Positions 38,986-51,367 are shown, counted from the first letter of the stretch. The stretch: 64,000 nucleotides of DNA from Ceratodon purpureus (GCA_014871385.1 CM026427.1:4472988-4536987), one strand, 5' to 3'. The notes: generated from the letters alone by a model not told the origin. Numbers and translations: made by a program.

Positions 38986-40313
38986 TACCCCCTCTGCCCC
39001 CCTCCCCACCCTTGCATTAATTAATTAATGCAAATCCGGGTGGTGAGATTTGGGGAGATAGTAACAATGACAACTTTGCCTTCAACACTAAAGTTATAAG
39101 TCTTATCTCATAAAATTACAATGACGGCCTTGTTTTTTATCAAATACGAGTTATATTTTGTTACAAGGACAATTTTGCTTTGAAGATAAAAACATAAATC
39201 AAATTTAACAAATAAAAGTCGAACAACCTTCTTTTCTATCTTAAAATATTAATAAAGAATAGTAAATAATGATAAAATCTTATTCATAGCGACTTAATGT
39301 GCTTTAGCACGTTGACATTTGAAAGAAATATATATAAATATGGTTTGTCTTCTAAAAGTACGAGAATAACTCTATCATACTATTTTTTGACAATTTAGTA
39401 TAATACAAAATATGCGTGGACTTAGATCTAGAGGTGAAATAAACAAAAATTATATTCACTTTGATCTCTTCTAAAGACCCAAGTTACTATTCTTCTTTCA
39501 AAATATATACAAAATAGTGAAAATAGCCTTTTTAGGTTATGATATATAAGTTATTGTTATTTACAAGTTTTTATTTTTTTTAATTTTTTTTTTTAATTTT
39601 TTTTATTTTTTTTAATCCCAAAATAAGATTCAACATTTTAAAAATTATACACATATATAGACTCCTTAAATTTATTTATGTAAAATTGTATTTTTGGAAC
39701 TTTCTCAATTCCTAAAGCTCTTTTAAAGCCAAATCAACTATTGGGATTTTTGATCATTCTAGATAAAGTATCAACCCTTATTTTTTTCATTTTCAAATTT
39801 TGAATGAATATAGAAAATTCAAAGAAATTTTTGATAAGCCAATTTTTTCAAGAACAAGACTCATGATTTAGAAATAGTGAAACTTTTTAGCTTCAAGACC
39901 CAACTCGGACGACTTAAAGTATTTTTTTTTATAAGACTTTTTGAGGATTTTGTTTTTGTAGCATATTCTTGGCCAAATAACTATTCAAATTGGCCACGGA
40001 CATAATTAAAGTGTTCATCAATTTATAAGGGTAGGCTTCAAAGTTTGATAAAATGAAGTTTTCGACGTTGACTTAAATTTTTTTTAGCACGTTTTATTTA
40101 TTCAATTATTTATTCAATTCAACACGGGGATTCAATAAAGTGTTTTTTTATTAATCTTTAGTGAATATTTTTTTTATGAATATGCTAGAAGAAGAGGTAA
40201 TTTTTAAGCCCAACAATGCTATCGTGGAAAAATATTGACTATGAATTGGAAATTAAAAAAAAGATTTAATTTTAAACAGGATAATTTTACTTTAAATAGA
40301 TAATTTTTTAAAA
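38986..40313. other. AT-rich intergenic
   Basis: No gene or intact mobile element is recognised. The tract has long T runs and homopolymer-rich stretches (39570-39615). Confidence 0.3.
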
Positions 40314-40317
40314 TTAA

Positions 40318-41371
40318 CCCCTAAAGAACAATAGTCCTAGAATGGGCTTTTTTGAAACTTGGGCATGTACCTACGGTTGCAATTTGAATCGTGATTTTCT
40401 GAAATTTTAAATGGAGGTGTGCCATTCTGAGAGCTCCGTGTACATATTTTTATTTTTCAATTCCGACATCGGGATCAAAAGTTATGAAGGTTTAAGTGTC
40501 AAAAGCTGCTCGTTGGGCAACTGCTGAAATTTTCTAAGCCACTGTGAATGCAGCAAATTCTGCCCAAAACTGCCCAAAATTGCCCAAATCTGCCCAAATC
40601 TGTCCAAAGACGAAACTTTGAAATTCCACCAAATATTGAGATTTTGATATTTTTCAAAAATAAAAATTTCTATTTATAGATAAGGCAGTAGAGCATGTTT
40701 CCGCTGTTTGGATTTCCAATCCAAGAATTTTTCATACGCTATTTTTATTGTCAAAAAACGGCCTTTGTATGTGAATTTCAGCATACCCCCTAGCGGAAAA
40801 TGATTTTTTTGGAAACCTTTTACAGTAGAACCTGTCTAAACTAATACAGCTGGGACCATTAGATTAGGCAGGTTATTAGTTAATGGAGGTCGGTTTATTT
40901 TTTCCCCCTTTGCAACGGTTTCTTCTTATTAGTTTAGGGAGGTTTATTAGACATTTCTATTAGATTACACAGGTTATTAGTTTAGACAGTATTAGTTTAG
41001 ACAGGTTCTACTGTACAACTTTTTTGAATATGATATTTTTTGGACATGTACCTAACTCAATCAGGAACAATAATATGGAGAGATTCATTCCATATCTACT
41101 TTAAAAAATGGTTTTCTGGGCCTTCAAAACTCTGCTGTCCCCTTTTTTTGTAGGGAAAAAAAACTTGTTTTTCTACTTTGAACATTGCGATCTTGCAATC
41201 GGTGAGGAATGAGTGTGTGAGATTTGGTGGACATGTAGACATAGAAGTTAGCTACAAGATCTTACGGTTAGATGTACTAATAAAGACCCCAAGATTGCAA
41301 AATCCACCTTGTTTTGAAGAGGAACTGTTTTGAGGCAGTTTTGATGAAAAATGCCCTCAGAACTTTAGGGG
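40318..41371. mobile_element. TTAA-flanked element with CCCCTAAAG inverted ends (candidate)
   Basis: The ends are TTAA|CCCCTAAAGAAC and the inverse, GAACTTTAGGGG|TTAA, with perfect 9-bp terminal inverted repeats extending imperfectly to 12 bp, and TTAA at both flanks (40314-40317, 41372-41375). TTAA plus CC-starting ends match the piggyBac superfamily signature. The interior (about 860 bp without the nested MITE) has no transposase and contains five tandem copies of CTGCCCAAA-like units at 40556-40607. A diverged copy of the left end begins near 59366. An Emigrant-like MITE is nested at 40823-41013, so this element is older than that insertion. A piggyBac assignment in a plant would be unusual and rests only on the ends. 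Confidence 0.5.
40823..41013. mobile_element. Emigrant-like MITE (pogo/mariner superfamily)
   Basis: The 191-bp element has long terminal inverted repeats starting CAGTAGAACCTGTCTAAAC and reading the exact inverse at the far end (GTTTAGACAGGTTCTACTG), flanked by TA on both sides (40821-40822, 41014-41015). The ends closely resemble the Arabidopsis Emigrant/Lemi1 family (CAGTAAAACCTCTATAAA). Internal copies of TTAGTTTAGA-type motifs repeat the end sequence. It is non-coding and mobilised in trans by a pogo-type transposase. It is nested in the TTAA-flanked element. Confidence 0.92.
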
Positions 41372-41375
41372 TTAA

Positions 41376-42980
41376 AGTAAAATTATCAAATAAAGATTAG
41401 GTCTTTTTCCAAGGGTGAGCCAATCTCATCAAGTTTTTTGAGTTCCTCTCTTCAACCAAGAGGAGTTCATCAAGCATGTGGAAGGAGCCATAAGCTATTG
41501 GAGGCAAAAGTAGGATTTCTTTACAATCCTCTGCAATCATTCGTTTCATTGTCTTCCTAATGACTATATCTTTTATGAAGACTATTTTTTGATTTTCATA
41601 TTTAATCCATGTCAAATACTTCTTTAGTCTTTGCTTCAGATATTACACTTTCAGTCTGTTTTTTATTTTGCTGAGTTGCCAATTCTGAAAATTCCTAGAT
41701 TCTTGCCATCTGTTGTGGTGTTGTGGAATTGTTGGGAGATCCTATGGAAAGGGAAATGGGTGCTAGAATTTAGCATGTTCTGCTTCAAGTGATTTGGCTT
41801 CCATTTTGACATGATTCAACTCCCATGCATGAGTACGTTAGGCTATGATTGTGAACTAAATTGCAAAGGATTAATGCATTAGACCAATCCTACACCGGAA
41901 CCAATTATGAGTAGTTGTGTGATTCTTAAGCCGACAATGCATTTCCTCTTTTGCACATATATATAGTTTTAATTTCAATGAAAAATAGATTTAACGAAAT
42001 AATAATAAGAAAAAAAATCTTAAACATCTTCTTGGATCCAAGGAAAGAATCAATCCTTTATATTAATTTCTAAAAACAATTCCAAAAAAAACTTTATGGG
42101 AACTCTACCGTTTATAAGTAGAATATATATAAGAATCAAGAATTAAACTTTTATTTGAAGGTGAATCTTTGTATGATCTACATCCCCGTATTGTAAAATT
42201 AAAAAGGTTTGGTATCAAGTTTATGAATAAGATATTTATTTATATATTGCAAATTTAAATACAAAAAGAACATAGATTTATATCTATCTTTGCTTGGTGC
42301 AAATGAGAGTCATCAACTATAATTAGAATTAGCAAGCACAATAAAATGCAAGGAAACAATTGAAATGGTGAATAATTGTAGCAAGTTTAACGAGAAGCAT
42401 TTGGTGAGCAAGCCAGACAGGTAATGCCCAACTACGGCACACACGTAATGTAACCCCAAAACCGACATTGAACCAACAAACCGCCAGTATCTATCGGATG
42501 TGAAAGATTCTAAACACCAAATCAAACGCAACATGTACAGAATGTCGGGCTTACGAACGGCAACAAGTCTTGGTCTTGGCCTCATGTGGAAGGAGCCGCG
42601 CAAAGACCGACATTAGGAGAAAAATGGCGTTCCAAAGGGGCCCTGTAAAACAACCTGTGGTAGGTGAACCGCTGCCCAAACATCCCTCTCTATAAAAGCC
42701 CATTGGACCATTGGTGCATGTCGTTGCTCACTAACAACGTCAAAAGCCACACTGCTGGCACTAATGGCAATGATGGCAATATTCGTAGCGCTGGCTGGAC
42801 CCCTTGCTAGACTTGTGGAACAACATTGCTCTCAGCTAGATGGCACCATTGGTGCCACCATCAAAAGTGCACGGTTTGGACTCAATTTTTTTAGCACGTG
42901 TGGATGTCAAAGGCCCCTCTGAGAGTACAAATTTTTCCTAATGGACCAGTTCCAAACTAACTTCCGGCGATAAGGATCAA
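41376..42980. other. Intergenic, no supported gene
   Basis: AT-rich to 42300, then more balanced sequence. A minus-strand frame at 42313-42603 and shorter ones lack domains. From about 42600 the sequence is likely the old upstream region of the kinase pseudogene. Confidence 0.35.
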
Positions 42981-44210
42981 CTCAGACTACACTCTCCGGC
43001 GTGTGTTTCCTTGCCTCCGAGACTCCGCACATTTGTTGTCGGAGTACATCTCCACACGCATCCAATTGTTCATTGAGAGTAAGTCTGAGTTAGAGACGGT
43101 CTTAGATGCGGAGATTAAAGCGTCGAAAGTGCATTGGAGTGTGTTGCCGCTAGACAGTGGCGCATAGTGCTGCGAAGAGTCCAACATGGAAGCGTTTTGG
43201 AGACTTCGGCAACAATATGCAACACCCGATGGCAAGAGTAATTTCTTCTTGGACTTGATAGAAGATACGTAGAAACTAGGAGAGAAGATTGCGGAGAGAG
43301 CCCAAGGTGCCATTCATCATTTGAGGTGGCTGCTTCCTGAACATGCTCACATGAATTGTCAGACGGTGATGAAAGTGTTCAAGGAGGAATGGAGTGTGGA
43401 AGCTCTGCACAAGCAATGGTCCCCCGCCATGCTCTACAAGATTATTACTACTTCTGATCTAGAGAAAAGATATTATGGTGATGATGGCATTTCTCCTGTA
43501 GCAAATGGAGTGATGTTGAAGGTCAGAAGGTTCGATTTGTGATGGTGAAATATTGGGGTGATTTGCGGACGATGATTGATCTCCGAATGGTTCACAATGG
43601 CAACCAAGCTTCTTCTTTCTCAGATGAGAAAGCCCTAACTTAGGATCATGCATCAGATTGCTAAAAGAATGTTACAACTACATAGAGATGGCATTCTCCA
43701 TAGAGGCCTCTAGGCCTCCAATGTCCTCATTCTTCCAAAAATGTGGATTTTCAATATAACAAAATGTACCTTTCGAGAATAGATAGATTGTGCCTTTGGA
43801 GAATTTGATCCGATAATTGATGATGAGGTAGAAATTAGGATAGTGGATTTTGAGTGTTCCGCTGCAACATATAGAACAAGGTTTTGGAGAGTGCGAGAGA
43901 TATTACTTGGATTAAAGAATTGTCAGGTGGAGCCAACCTTATTCACTGAGAAATCTAATTATATAACTATGGAATGACTTGCTATAAAGTTTTGACAGGC
44001 AAAATCTCCTTCGAGGATGTGCCCATTTGGAAATATGACAAAGCAATTGTCCATAATAGAAGGCCTTTATTTCTGTCTAATATACGTAGGTGGATTCAAT
44101 CCATATTGAAGAGATGTTGGCATCATGATCCTTCAAGAAGACCATCATTTGAAGAAACAGTAGAAAAATTTGAAGAATTAAATATATATTTATATGAAAA
44201 ACTCAATTGA
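42981..44210 (+). pseudogene. Protein kinase pseudogene (regulatory N-terminus plus kinase C-lobe)
   Basis: 42981-43540 encodes a helical N-terminal region (SDYTLRRVFPCLRDSAHLLS ... LLPEHAHMNCQTVMKVFKEE ... WSPAMLYKIITTSDLEKRYY). It resembles, from memory, the conserved N-terminal region of plant DUF1221-type kinases, and is interrupted by two in-frame stops (near 43167 and 43270). Further on, in shifting frames, come a catalytic-loop-like stretch (about 43655-43740), IRIVDFECSA in place of DFG (about 43840), and an uninterrupted subdomain IX-XI block at 43974-44210 (TCYKVLTGKISFEDVP, then CWHHDPSRRPSFEE). The kinase N-lobe with the ATP-binding lysine is not recognisable. With several stops and frame changes it cannot make a kinase. 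Confidence 0.75.
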
Positions 44211-44619
44211 GCTCCTCACGTTTCTGATTTTGATAATTGGCCAAATAGTGCTATCATCAATAACTCTCGAAGCCGATGTTGGTGGGACTGGTCATTGAAA
44301 TGTCCGTTTGGCTGTGGCTGGTATTAAAATGCTTGTGAATTGTGATGCATTTATGTTACAATTGGGTATGGTTTGAAAGTGCTCTTTATCTCCGTGTGCA
44401 GGCTACTCTTGACGAGCAAAATGATACTAGCTTCAAAGAGATCAGTAATTGGGTACGCAATCGTCAGTTCTGTGATGCCCAGCAGCAGTTGTATAGGTCG
44501 GCCCCCGTTGCACCTCTTGATGGCAGCTTGCAGCCAGACACGTCCTCCCGTGGTTCTTTCAACAAGCAACTTTACACTGTAGCCTTGCTCTTTCTTGGTT
44601 AGTTTCCTACGCTTCTATA
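44211..44619. other. Downstream of kinase pseudogene
   Basis: A frame at 44400-44600 opens after a good acceptor (TGTGTGCAG) and encodes ATLDEQNDTSFKEISNWV and following sequence. It could be a 3' exon of the dead kinase or an unrelated fragment. I do not recognise it. Confidence 0.25.
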
Positions 44620-44965
44620 AGGTAGAGATGGGTATTCCCATCAGGGTTCTAATTCCTTGGCCGATCAGTACACCAATATCTGAGCAGACAGCGCCTGACT
44701 ACCACACTCACCAGATTGTATAACAACCTATCATGTTCTCCATGCAAGAATCTTTGTATTGCATATACCTACTCACGGAAATAGTGGTCTACAATGTTGC
44801 ACTTCAAATATTCATGAAAATTTGATAAATTTCAAAAAAATATTAAAAAAATTCAGATTTGTGATTTTCGACCTAACTTCTATTTGTATAAATTTTATCC
44901 CCATAGTTTTCTTAATCCCAAATATGCTGAATGGCTTAAACTGACGGGAATACCCATCTCTACCT
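44620..44965. mobile_element. MITE-like element with AGGTAGAGATGGGTATTCCC ends
   Basis: The 346-bp unit starts AGGTAGAGATGGGTATTCCC and ends with the exact inverse, and TA flanks both sides (44618-44619, 44966-44967). The inverted repeat continues with one mismatch into the interior (ATCAG against GTCAG). The interior is AT-rich and non-coding. TA flanks suggest a mariner-type element. A hAT origin is suggested by the TAGAGATGGGTA core, but no 8-bp duplication is present. Superfamily left open. Confidence 0.7.
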
Positions 44966-47315
44966 TACCTCTCTTTCGTGTGATAATCTTGCTCTCGTGA
45001 CCACTGTAATCATTTTTGAGAACTCGAATATCATGATTGTGCATAATTCTGTTGAAGCGAAGCCTGAGTTCCATAGGTCAAGGGTAACCACATCGACGTA
45101 GAAGCTCCCCACTGTGGAGTATTTGACAATTTTCACAGACCATCCTGACACCAGATTGCTCAGCCCCTTCTCCAACGGATTACGGGTTCGTACTGAAGAG
45201 CGGCAGATTTTCACAAAATGAAATGCTTCACTAAAACCTTAAGCGAGATCGAGAGCAGAGCGAAACGCGAGCTCTTGAATAGGTTTGGGTGAACAACGCA
45301 TACCAATTAGATCACACGGAACGGACAGTTCAAACTTCGACATCGACGGCTGAAAACAAGTGTGAGCGAGGCCTGCATGCACGTAGCACACTAGATCGCT
45401 AGAATTCTCAAGCGGGGCACGCAGTGGGCTTCACGAGGCGCTGCCGGCTTGCTGAGAGCACATCGATCCGACTTCGGCGGAGTACCATGAGCGAATTGTG
45501 ATACTGTCGGTATGTTGGCACTGTTGCACTTACCCTGCTCTTTGTGCGTGCTGGTTTGGGAGTTCTAGTGTTACGCTTGTGTTGGTGGTGCTGGTGGATC
45601 TGTTGTGTCTGTTCCCTCCGACCCATTTTGAGTGGTTTTCTTGGGACAAAGAAGGGCCCGAGTGGTGTTCAGACCAGGGTGCGGTCGTGCTCGGGTCTCA
45701 GGTTTCGTTCCGTGAACGTGTGACCGATTTGTTTAGTTGTTTTTGTGTGTGTTGAGCTAGAAACGGTTCCAGTTTGTTGTTTAGTGGTGCACTTTGATAC
45801 TCCCGAAGTGACTGTTTGGGACGGTTTGCCTACAGTCAAATTTTCACTTCGTCGTTCCAAGTGAAAGCGGTTTAATTAATGTCCGATGTGGACTCGATTG
45901 TAGATTATGGAGTTGCCTAGTTTAAGCGGTAGATGAAGTAGACCGTGAGAGAGGGGGAAAGAGGAGCAGGGTGAGAGCAGCCGATGCGTCCGTCGAAGAA
46001 CAGTACGTTGAGGGTTTTGTTTTTGTATCATGAGGTTCTGAGCTTTGATTTCTCCACATTTATTACGAAATTAAATGTTTATGAGCGGTTGTTTTAGGGG
46101 GATCGGTTCAAAATCTGGCAGATTAAGCACAACTAGCTTAGAGGACTTCGGGTTTGTTCCTTGGATTGATGGTGCTTGTGTTACAGGTTGTTTACATTTA
46201 GCCAGAGGATTTGAGTGGCGATCGAGTTGGGTTGTTGCCAGTCGACCCCATTTGGGTTGCTGTTTGTTTATGTAAGAGATCAATTGAGCTTGGGCCACCT
46301 TTTGCTTTCGCTTAGGGTTGTTAAATAGAGCCTTTCGTGTATAGGAATTAGGACAGCAGGGATTGGATATTAAGACTTGAAAACTTGTCATTTAAGAAAT
46401 ACAAGTGATCCAGGTGGATTAAGGGAGCGCTGGCATTGCATCTCTGAAGTAATCGAATCCAGTCTGCGAGCTATTTGTTCACTTGGCATGGAAGTGAGTT
46501 GTTAGTGAGAAGCGGAGATGTTGAGCTGGAAATGAAACGAGGTGAGCGTTGCGATCGACTTCCTCTTCTGGCATCTAGATTTTGCTTCTTAACTAATCTA
46601 CTGCATAGGTGTTGTGAGTTTAGTTATGCAGACTTGGAGAGTCGAGGTTTGAAATGTGATCTCAGAGAACTTAAGGTTGTAGGATTGGAGGCAGTTTGTG
46701 TCGATATTGCAAGTGTTAGACTCCTCTGTACATAGTTCGATTGAACTAATTATCGCGTTGGTTGAAGAAATGGCACTCTTCAACGTGGTCTGACTTCCAG
46801 CACACGAGCTCCATGTGGCATCAATTAGCCATATCACATGTGCTATAACAAGCCATGGCGAACTGCTCGGAAACGTGCTGAAGGAGTTGGGAGCTTTCTC
46901 ATGAGTTGATTCTTACTTCAGCCAGTGTCTATCTATGTGTCTTGCAGGTTCCTGGATCGTCGGCAGCAATGAAAAGGGATTGGGGCAAAGATTTGCATCT
47001 TGGCGTATGGCACTCGACCGTTTCACCTTCTCATTCTCGTAGTAGTCCTCGAGGCAAACATTTTACAGCTGTCATACTAAAGAACAATTTCGATGACACA
47101 CGACGGTCTGCTGGAATAGATACTTGATTTCCTCAGTGCTAGAATTTTGGCCAAGCTGAACCTCTAAAGTAGTCTATCTCAACGATACATGTGACCGAAC
47201 TTGCAAAAATGTGTGCATTTGATATTTTCTGCAACAGAGTAGAACCAGTACCTCAAAGATCGTGTGTTTGCAGTCTGGCAAGCGGACGAAGAATGACGAG
47301 GCAACGAGGGGTGCT
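44966..47315. other. Upstream region of the TNL gene
   Basis: Moderate GC content with transcribed-looking character but no supported coding exon. Frames such as 46906-47127 follow a good acceptor (TGTCTTGCAG at 46949) and could be leader exons; their phase does not join the TNL start. 47274-47315 is in frame with, and directly upstream of, the chosen TNL ATG, between an acceptor and the ATG. Confidence 0.35.
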
Positions 47316-50300
47316 ATGGGAGCGCTGGCATGCCGAAACCTCCAGGTGAGAAAATTATGTTACCTATATGTAGAGGTCGGCATCAATGTCGCAGGTAGCA
47401 TTTGTGCATGGAAAGTCGAAGTGGCGACGCATTACAAGGGCCTCTATTAAGATTGCAATACAACTTCCTGCACCAGGCATACCACGGTTCCTTTGATGTA
47501 CTTCAATATCGTACTAGCAATTCTAGTGAATCAACAACCTTTTCCCACTTTGGTATATGTCATGTACTTCTCTAGGAGTGGTTTGGCGAGGGGACTGTGC
47601 TGTAGTTCCGGGCTGTTTGCATGTCTAATTAGAAACTTCGTATCTGTTCCAGATCACACTCTGAACCAGGCTCTCCTTCAATATCGCAGCCCAAACACAA
47701 GATCTTCTTGAGCCACAGTGGTGCTCAAAAGTACTTTGTCGAGAACTTGTGCAAGGCCTTGGAGGATCACCATCGTTTCCCATTTCTTGACATTCGTCCA
47801 AGGTGCTTGCCAAAGGGCGAGAGGTTTCCGCAGCACATATTTAAAGCTGCTCAGCAATGCAGTTTGGCAGTGGTGGTTGTATCGGAGGAGTACTTCACAT
47901 CCAAGTGGCCGATGATCGAACTGGTTGAATTTGTGCGAGCACGGAAGTCAGGACGAAATCCGAATCTGAAGATTCTACCCCTGTTCCTGGGACTGACCGT
48001 AAGTGAGTTTGGTGATCAAAAGAGACAAGAGGGATGGTTTCGAAAGTGGGCTGAGTGGGCTGAGGAGGATCCGGTCATGAGGATCAATAGTGCTGAGTGG
48101 AAGGAGGCATTGAAGGAGGTGAAGGCATTCAATGGCATGCAATTCCATCAGGAACAGGTGAACTCGCCTCTTCTCAAAAGAATGTGGTACGAATGATATG
48201 CAAGTTGATTTCACCAGACGTGAAGCGGTATGATGCACATGTTCAAGGAGGCAGCAATATAGTTGAAGTATGCACATCACTCGAACTATCTCTTGAACTT
48301 CTTTGTCGACCTTTGAGATTCTCCAGTAAATGTGTTTTGCATAGTGTACATTTATATATATTTCTGGACATATGCTTGCAAATGGCTGCATGAAGCTCAT
48401 GTTGTGGCCATCCTGTCCCTTCATCTTCATGATGCACTATAGGTTTACAGTGAGGATATCAGCACTATTCAACCATCAGGGAGGTATAAAGTTCGTGTGA
48501 TTGGGTATTATATATGGAGTGGGTGGCCTGGGCAAGACCACAATGTGCAAGGTGTTGTGCAATTCACTGGCATTCAAGTTTGAGGACAAGGTGTGCCATG
48601 TCGAAATGGCACCAAATCCAAGTTTATCTCTGAAGCTGTTGCACTTGCAAGAAGTGCTGAAGAAGTTGACAAGTACAAATGACGAAGTTCTTTGTGGTCT
48701 CAATGAGGACGAGGTGAAAACTTCATATCTCGTGCATGAAACTACAACCTTAATTTGATGGTACACAAAACTCAGGAAAATATGTAGTTGAAGGGTTTGA
48801 AGGAATTAGACACTTTCTCAGTGTTTTTCAGATGTGTCCAGATTAATCTGGTCTTTGTGCAGCCCCTCCGGATTTCATGTTTTGATAGACACTTTTCATA
48901 AACACCGTATCAATTACTCTTACAAAGCATTGTAGGGAACTTGGCAGTATTACTTTTGTTGGTCTACGGCTCTCTCGTACAATATACAAATATGTCATAA
49001 GAGCATGTGTATAATCCTGGCAGGCGTATTAATATCATAACATATTCATGTGTCTGTAGTGCAAGGACATTCTATGTAAAAGTGCCTCATGGGAGCAACC
49101 GGCATTTTTAGCACTCGATAATCTATGGGATGATTCCGCGTCACTTGAGCATGCCAGAATGTTTTTGCAAGAAGCAGCCTTTCCTGAAGGAAGTGTAGTC
49201 ATGGTGGCAGCTCGAACTTTGAGGACACTCAAATATCTTGGCATTGACACGGCGCAGTGTTTTGAGGTGCCCGAGCTGTCAAAGGTGGATGCCAGGAATC
49301 TGTTTCTGTATCATGCTGCGAACGGGAGACAATATGTTGACAAGGGTGATATCGACTTGATAGATGAGTGTGTTTCACGGTGTTATTTTCGGAAGAGCGA
49401 GAAGCAGGGGTGTCATTATCTCCCGTTACCTGTGAAGGTGTTGGGCATGCATATGGGCAGTTTGGGAAGTGATCCGAAGCAGTGGTTGGAGAGCTTACCG
49501 AGGGTTAGAGATTTTGATCTACACTCCTCAGAGGAGAATCCAGTATTCGGGGTGATCCGACTAAATTATGATCGGTTGACTCCAGGGGAACAAGCATTAT
49601 TCATGGACATCGTTTGTTATTGCCCTAGTTTTTATAGCATTGCTTTATATAGCCGTTGGTTTGATCTTGTTGACAGTGCGCCTTCGCGATTAAGGGAGTG
49701 GTTGGGCCTTGTTCACCGGACGAAGTGGGAAGAGATTGGAGTTCAGGTACACTCATATCACCCTCCTCATTGTTGAAACTGGATCTGTGGTTGTGAGGTG
49801 AAATAGATGTTGAGCACTGTGCATGATCCTTCTCTCCTGCCTAAAGTGACACTAGTTACATTGGAGAATGTTGATTCGTCTGGTGGGCTGGGGATATTAT
49901 ATACGGTGACCTGGTTTCTGGATTTTGGGAACTGCAGCTGCAGCGATTGAAGGACAAGGGCTTGTTGGAGGATGTGGACGTCACCACTGGAAAATTCAGC
50001 ATGCATGATCTCTACCGTGAGTTTGCAAAATTGGAAGTGCAAGGGAAGCTGAAGGGTGGAAGTTTTCAGAGCCGAAGGTTTGTTTATGCGAATTCTTGTC
50101 TTCCTTCTGAGCTGGAGATGATGCCATCTGGTGGGGTTTGGGAGAACTTGAGTCGAGTGGGTATTGAAGAGGGTTGGGACGCAGATGAAGATCGTGGTAT
50201 TTCGAGCCTTCAGGGAATCCTGTGGAGATACTGCTCAAACGTGGTGGTATTGAAGCTCGAAAGATTATATAGCTTAGAAGGAGTGCTGAACTTGAAGGGT

Positions 50301-51314
50301 CTAAGTTGTTTAAGAAGTTTGGATCTACGTGAGCTGGTAAAACTTGGTGGAGTTGAGGGGCTCAAAGACTTGGTGAATCTCACTTATTTCTGGTGGTGTT
50401 CTGAATATGATTGGGAAGGAGACCCTTATAACAGGCCACATTTGGGACAGTTACCGGGGTCACTCAAGGTTCTGCAAGTTCAAGACGTTGGTGCTAGTCT
50501 AGGGAGAGACGTGTTTGCTCGTTGCACCAGCTTGTGCAATCTGACGCTTGTGGACATTCTAGCTGATGATGGCATCGATTTCGGGCCGTGCTCATCTCTG
50601 CTGATCCTTGATCTTCGGAATATTAAAGGGTTACAAGGGTTGACGGGACTCAGAACAGAGTGTCTAGACTCAGTGCGAATTCAACATTGTGACGATTTGA
50701 GGGATGTTACGGGATTTGAGCACTCGGTTTGCTTACGAGAGTTGTTTCTTGAGGGTTGTTCTTTATTTGAGGAGGTGCTCGATGTGCAGAAACTCATTGG
50801 TTTGCAAATTCTGAGGATTGATTCTTGTGATTGGATCTCAGAGGTGCGGGGTCTTGATAGTCTTCGACAGCTTCGTGAACTGGAATGTTGTTCTTTGCCG
50901 AATTTAAGTGAGCTACCGAGCTTGAGCGGATTGCAGCACTTGCATCGCTTGGAATTATCTGAGTGCAAGGCTTTGACTGGTTTGGAAGGTGTGGGAGATC
51001 TATGTTCGTTGAGGCATCTGGATCTGAAGGGGTGTAGTTCGTTGGTGCGGTTGCCAGAGTTGAGCAAGTGCACAAATCTGGAGGAACTCGAGATTGTGGA
51101 TACTGCGATGGAGTTGGGAGAGGAAGACATTGTTATGCTTTCAAAGTTGCCCAAGCTGCGACCAATTCGAATCAACCGTAATACAACATATTGTATTACG
51201 TTGGATGTAGTCAAGCGAAGGGTGCTGAAAGAAAAGTGGGGTGGAGGGATTGTTAGAGAGGAGAGGGATCTGGAGAGGGCTTCAAATATGAAAGTCCGGG
51301 GCTACAAGTTCTGA
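47316..51314 (+). CDS. TIR-NBS-LRR immune receptor, moss type, with two apparent frame breaks
   Basis: Coding blocks: 47316-47345 (MGALACRNLQ), 47690-48157 (TIR: PKHKIFLSHSGAQKYF, VVVVSEEYFTSKWPM, EWKEALKEV), about 48158-48267 (linker, CKLISPDVKRYDAHVQGG), 48455-48715 (P-loop GVGGLGKTT), 49060-49746 (kinase-2 FLALDNLWDD, VVMVAARTLR, LTPGEQALFMDIVCYCP), 49938-51314 (FSMHDLYREFA, then about a dozen irregular LRRs to the stop). Known: TNLs detect effectors, and the TIR domain makes NAD-derived signals. Two breaks are seen: a frame change just after 48150, where GELASSQKNVV fits the family but lies in another frame, and four extra bases before the P-loop near 48508. A 23-nt GT-AG segment (48158-48180) could formally bridge the first but is too short for a plant intron. 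The copy is therefore a young pseudogene or contains assembly errors; the rest is well kept. Confidence 0.8.
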
Positions 51315-51367
51315 CCAGTTTTCCTTTGTAGGGTTAAGCCAACTCAACTTCATGTTTAAGGGTCTTG

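Noticed and set aside
38811-39017. Glycine-rich 68-codon minus-strand frame
   Set aside because: Product of the CCCCCAAGAC minisatellite.
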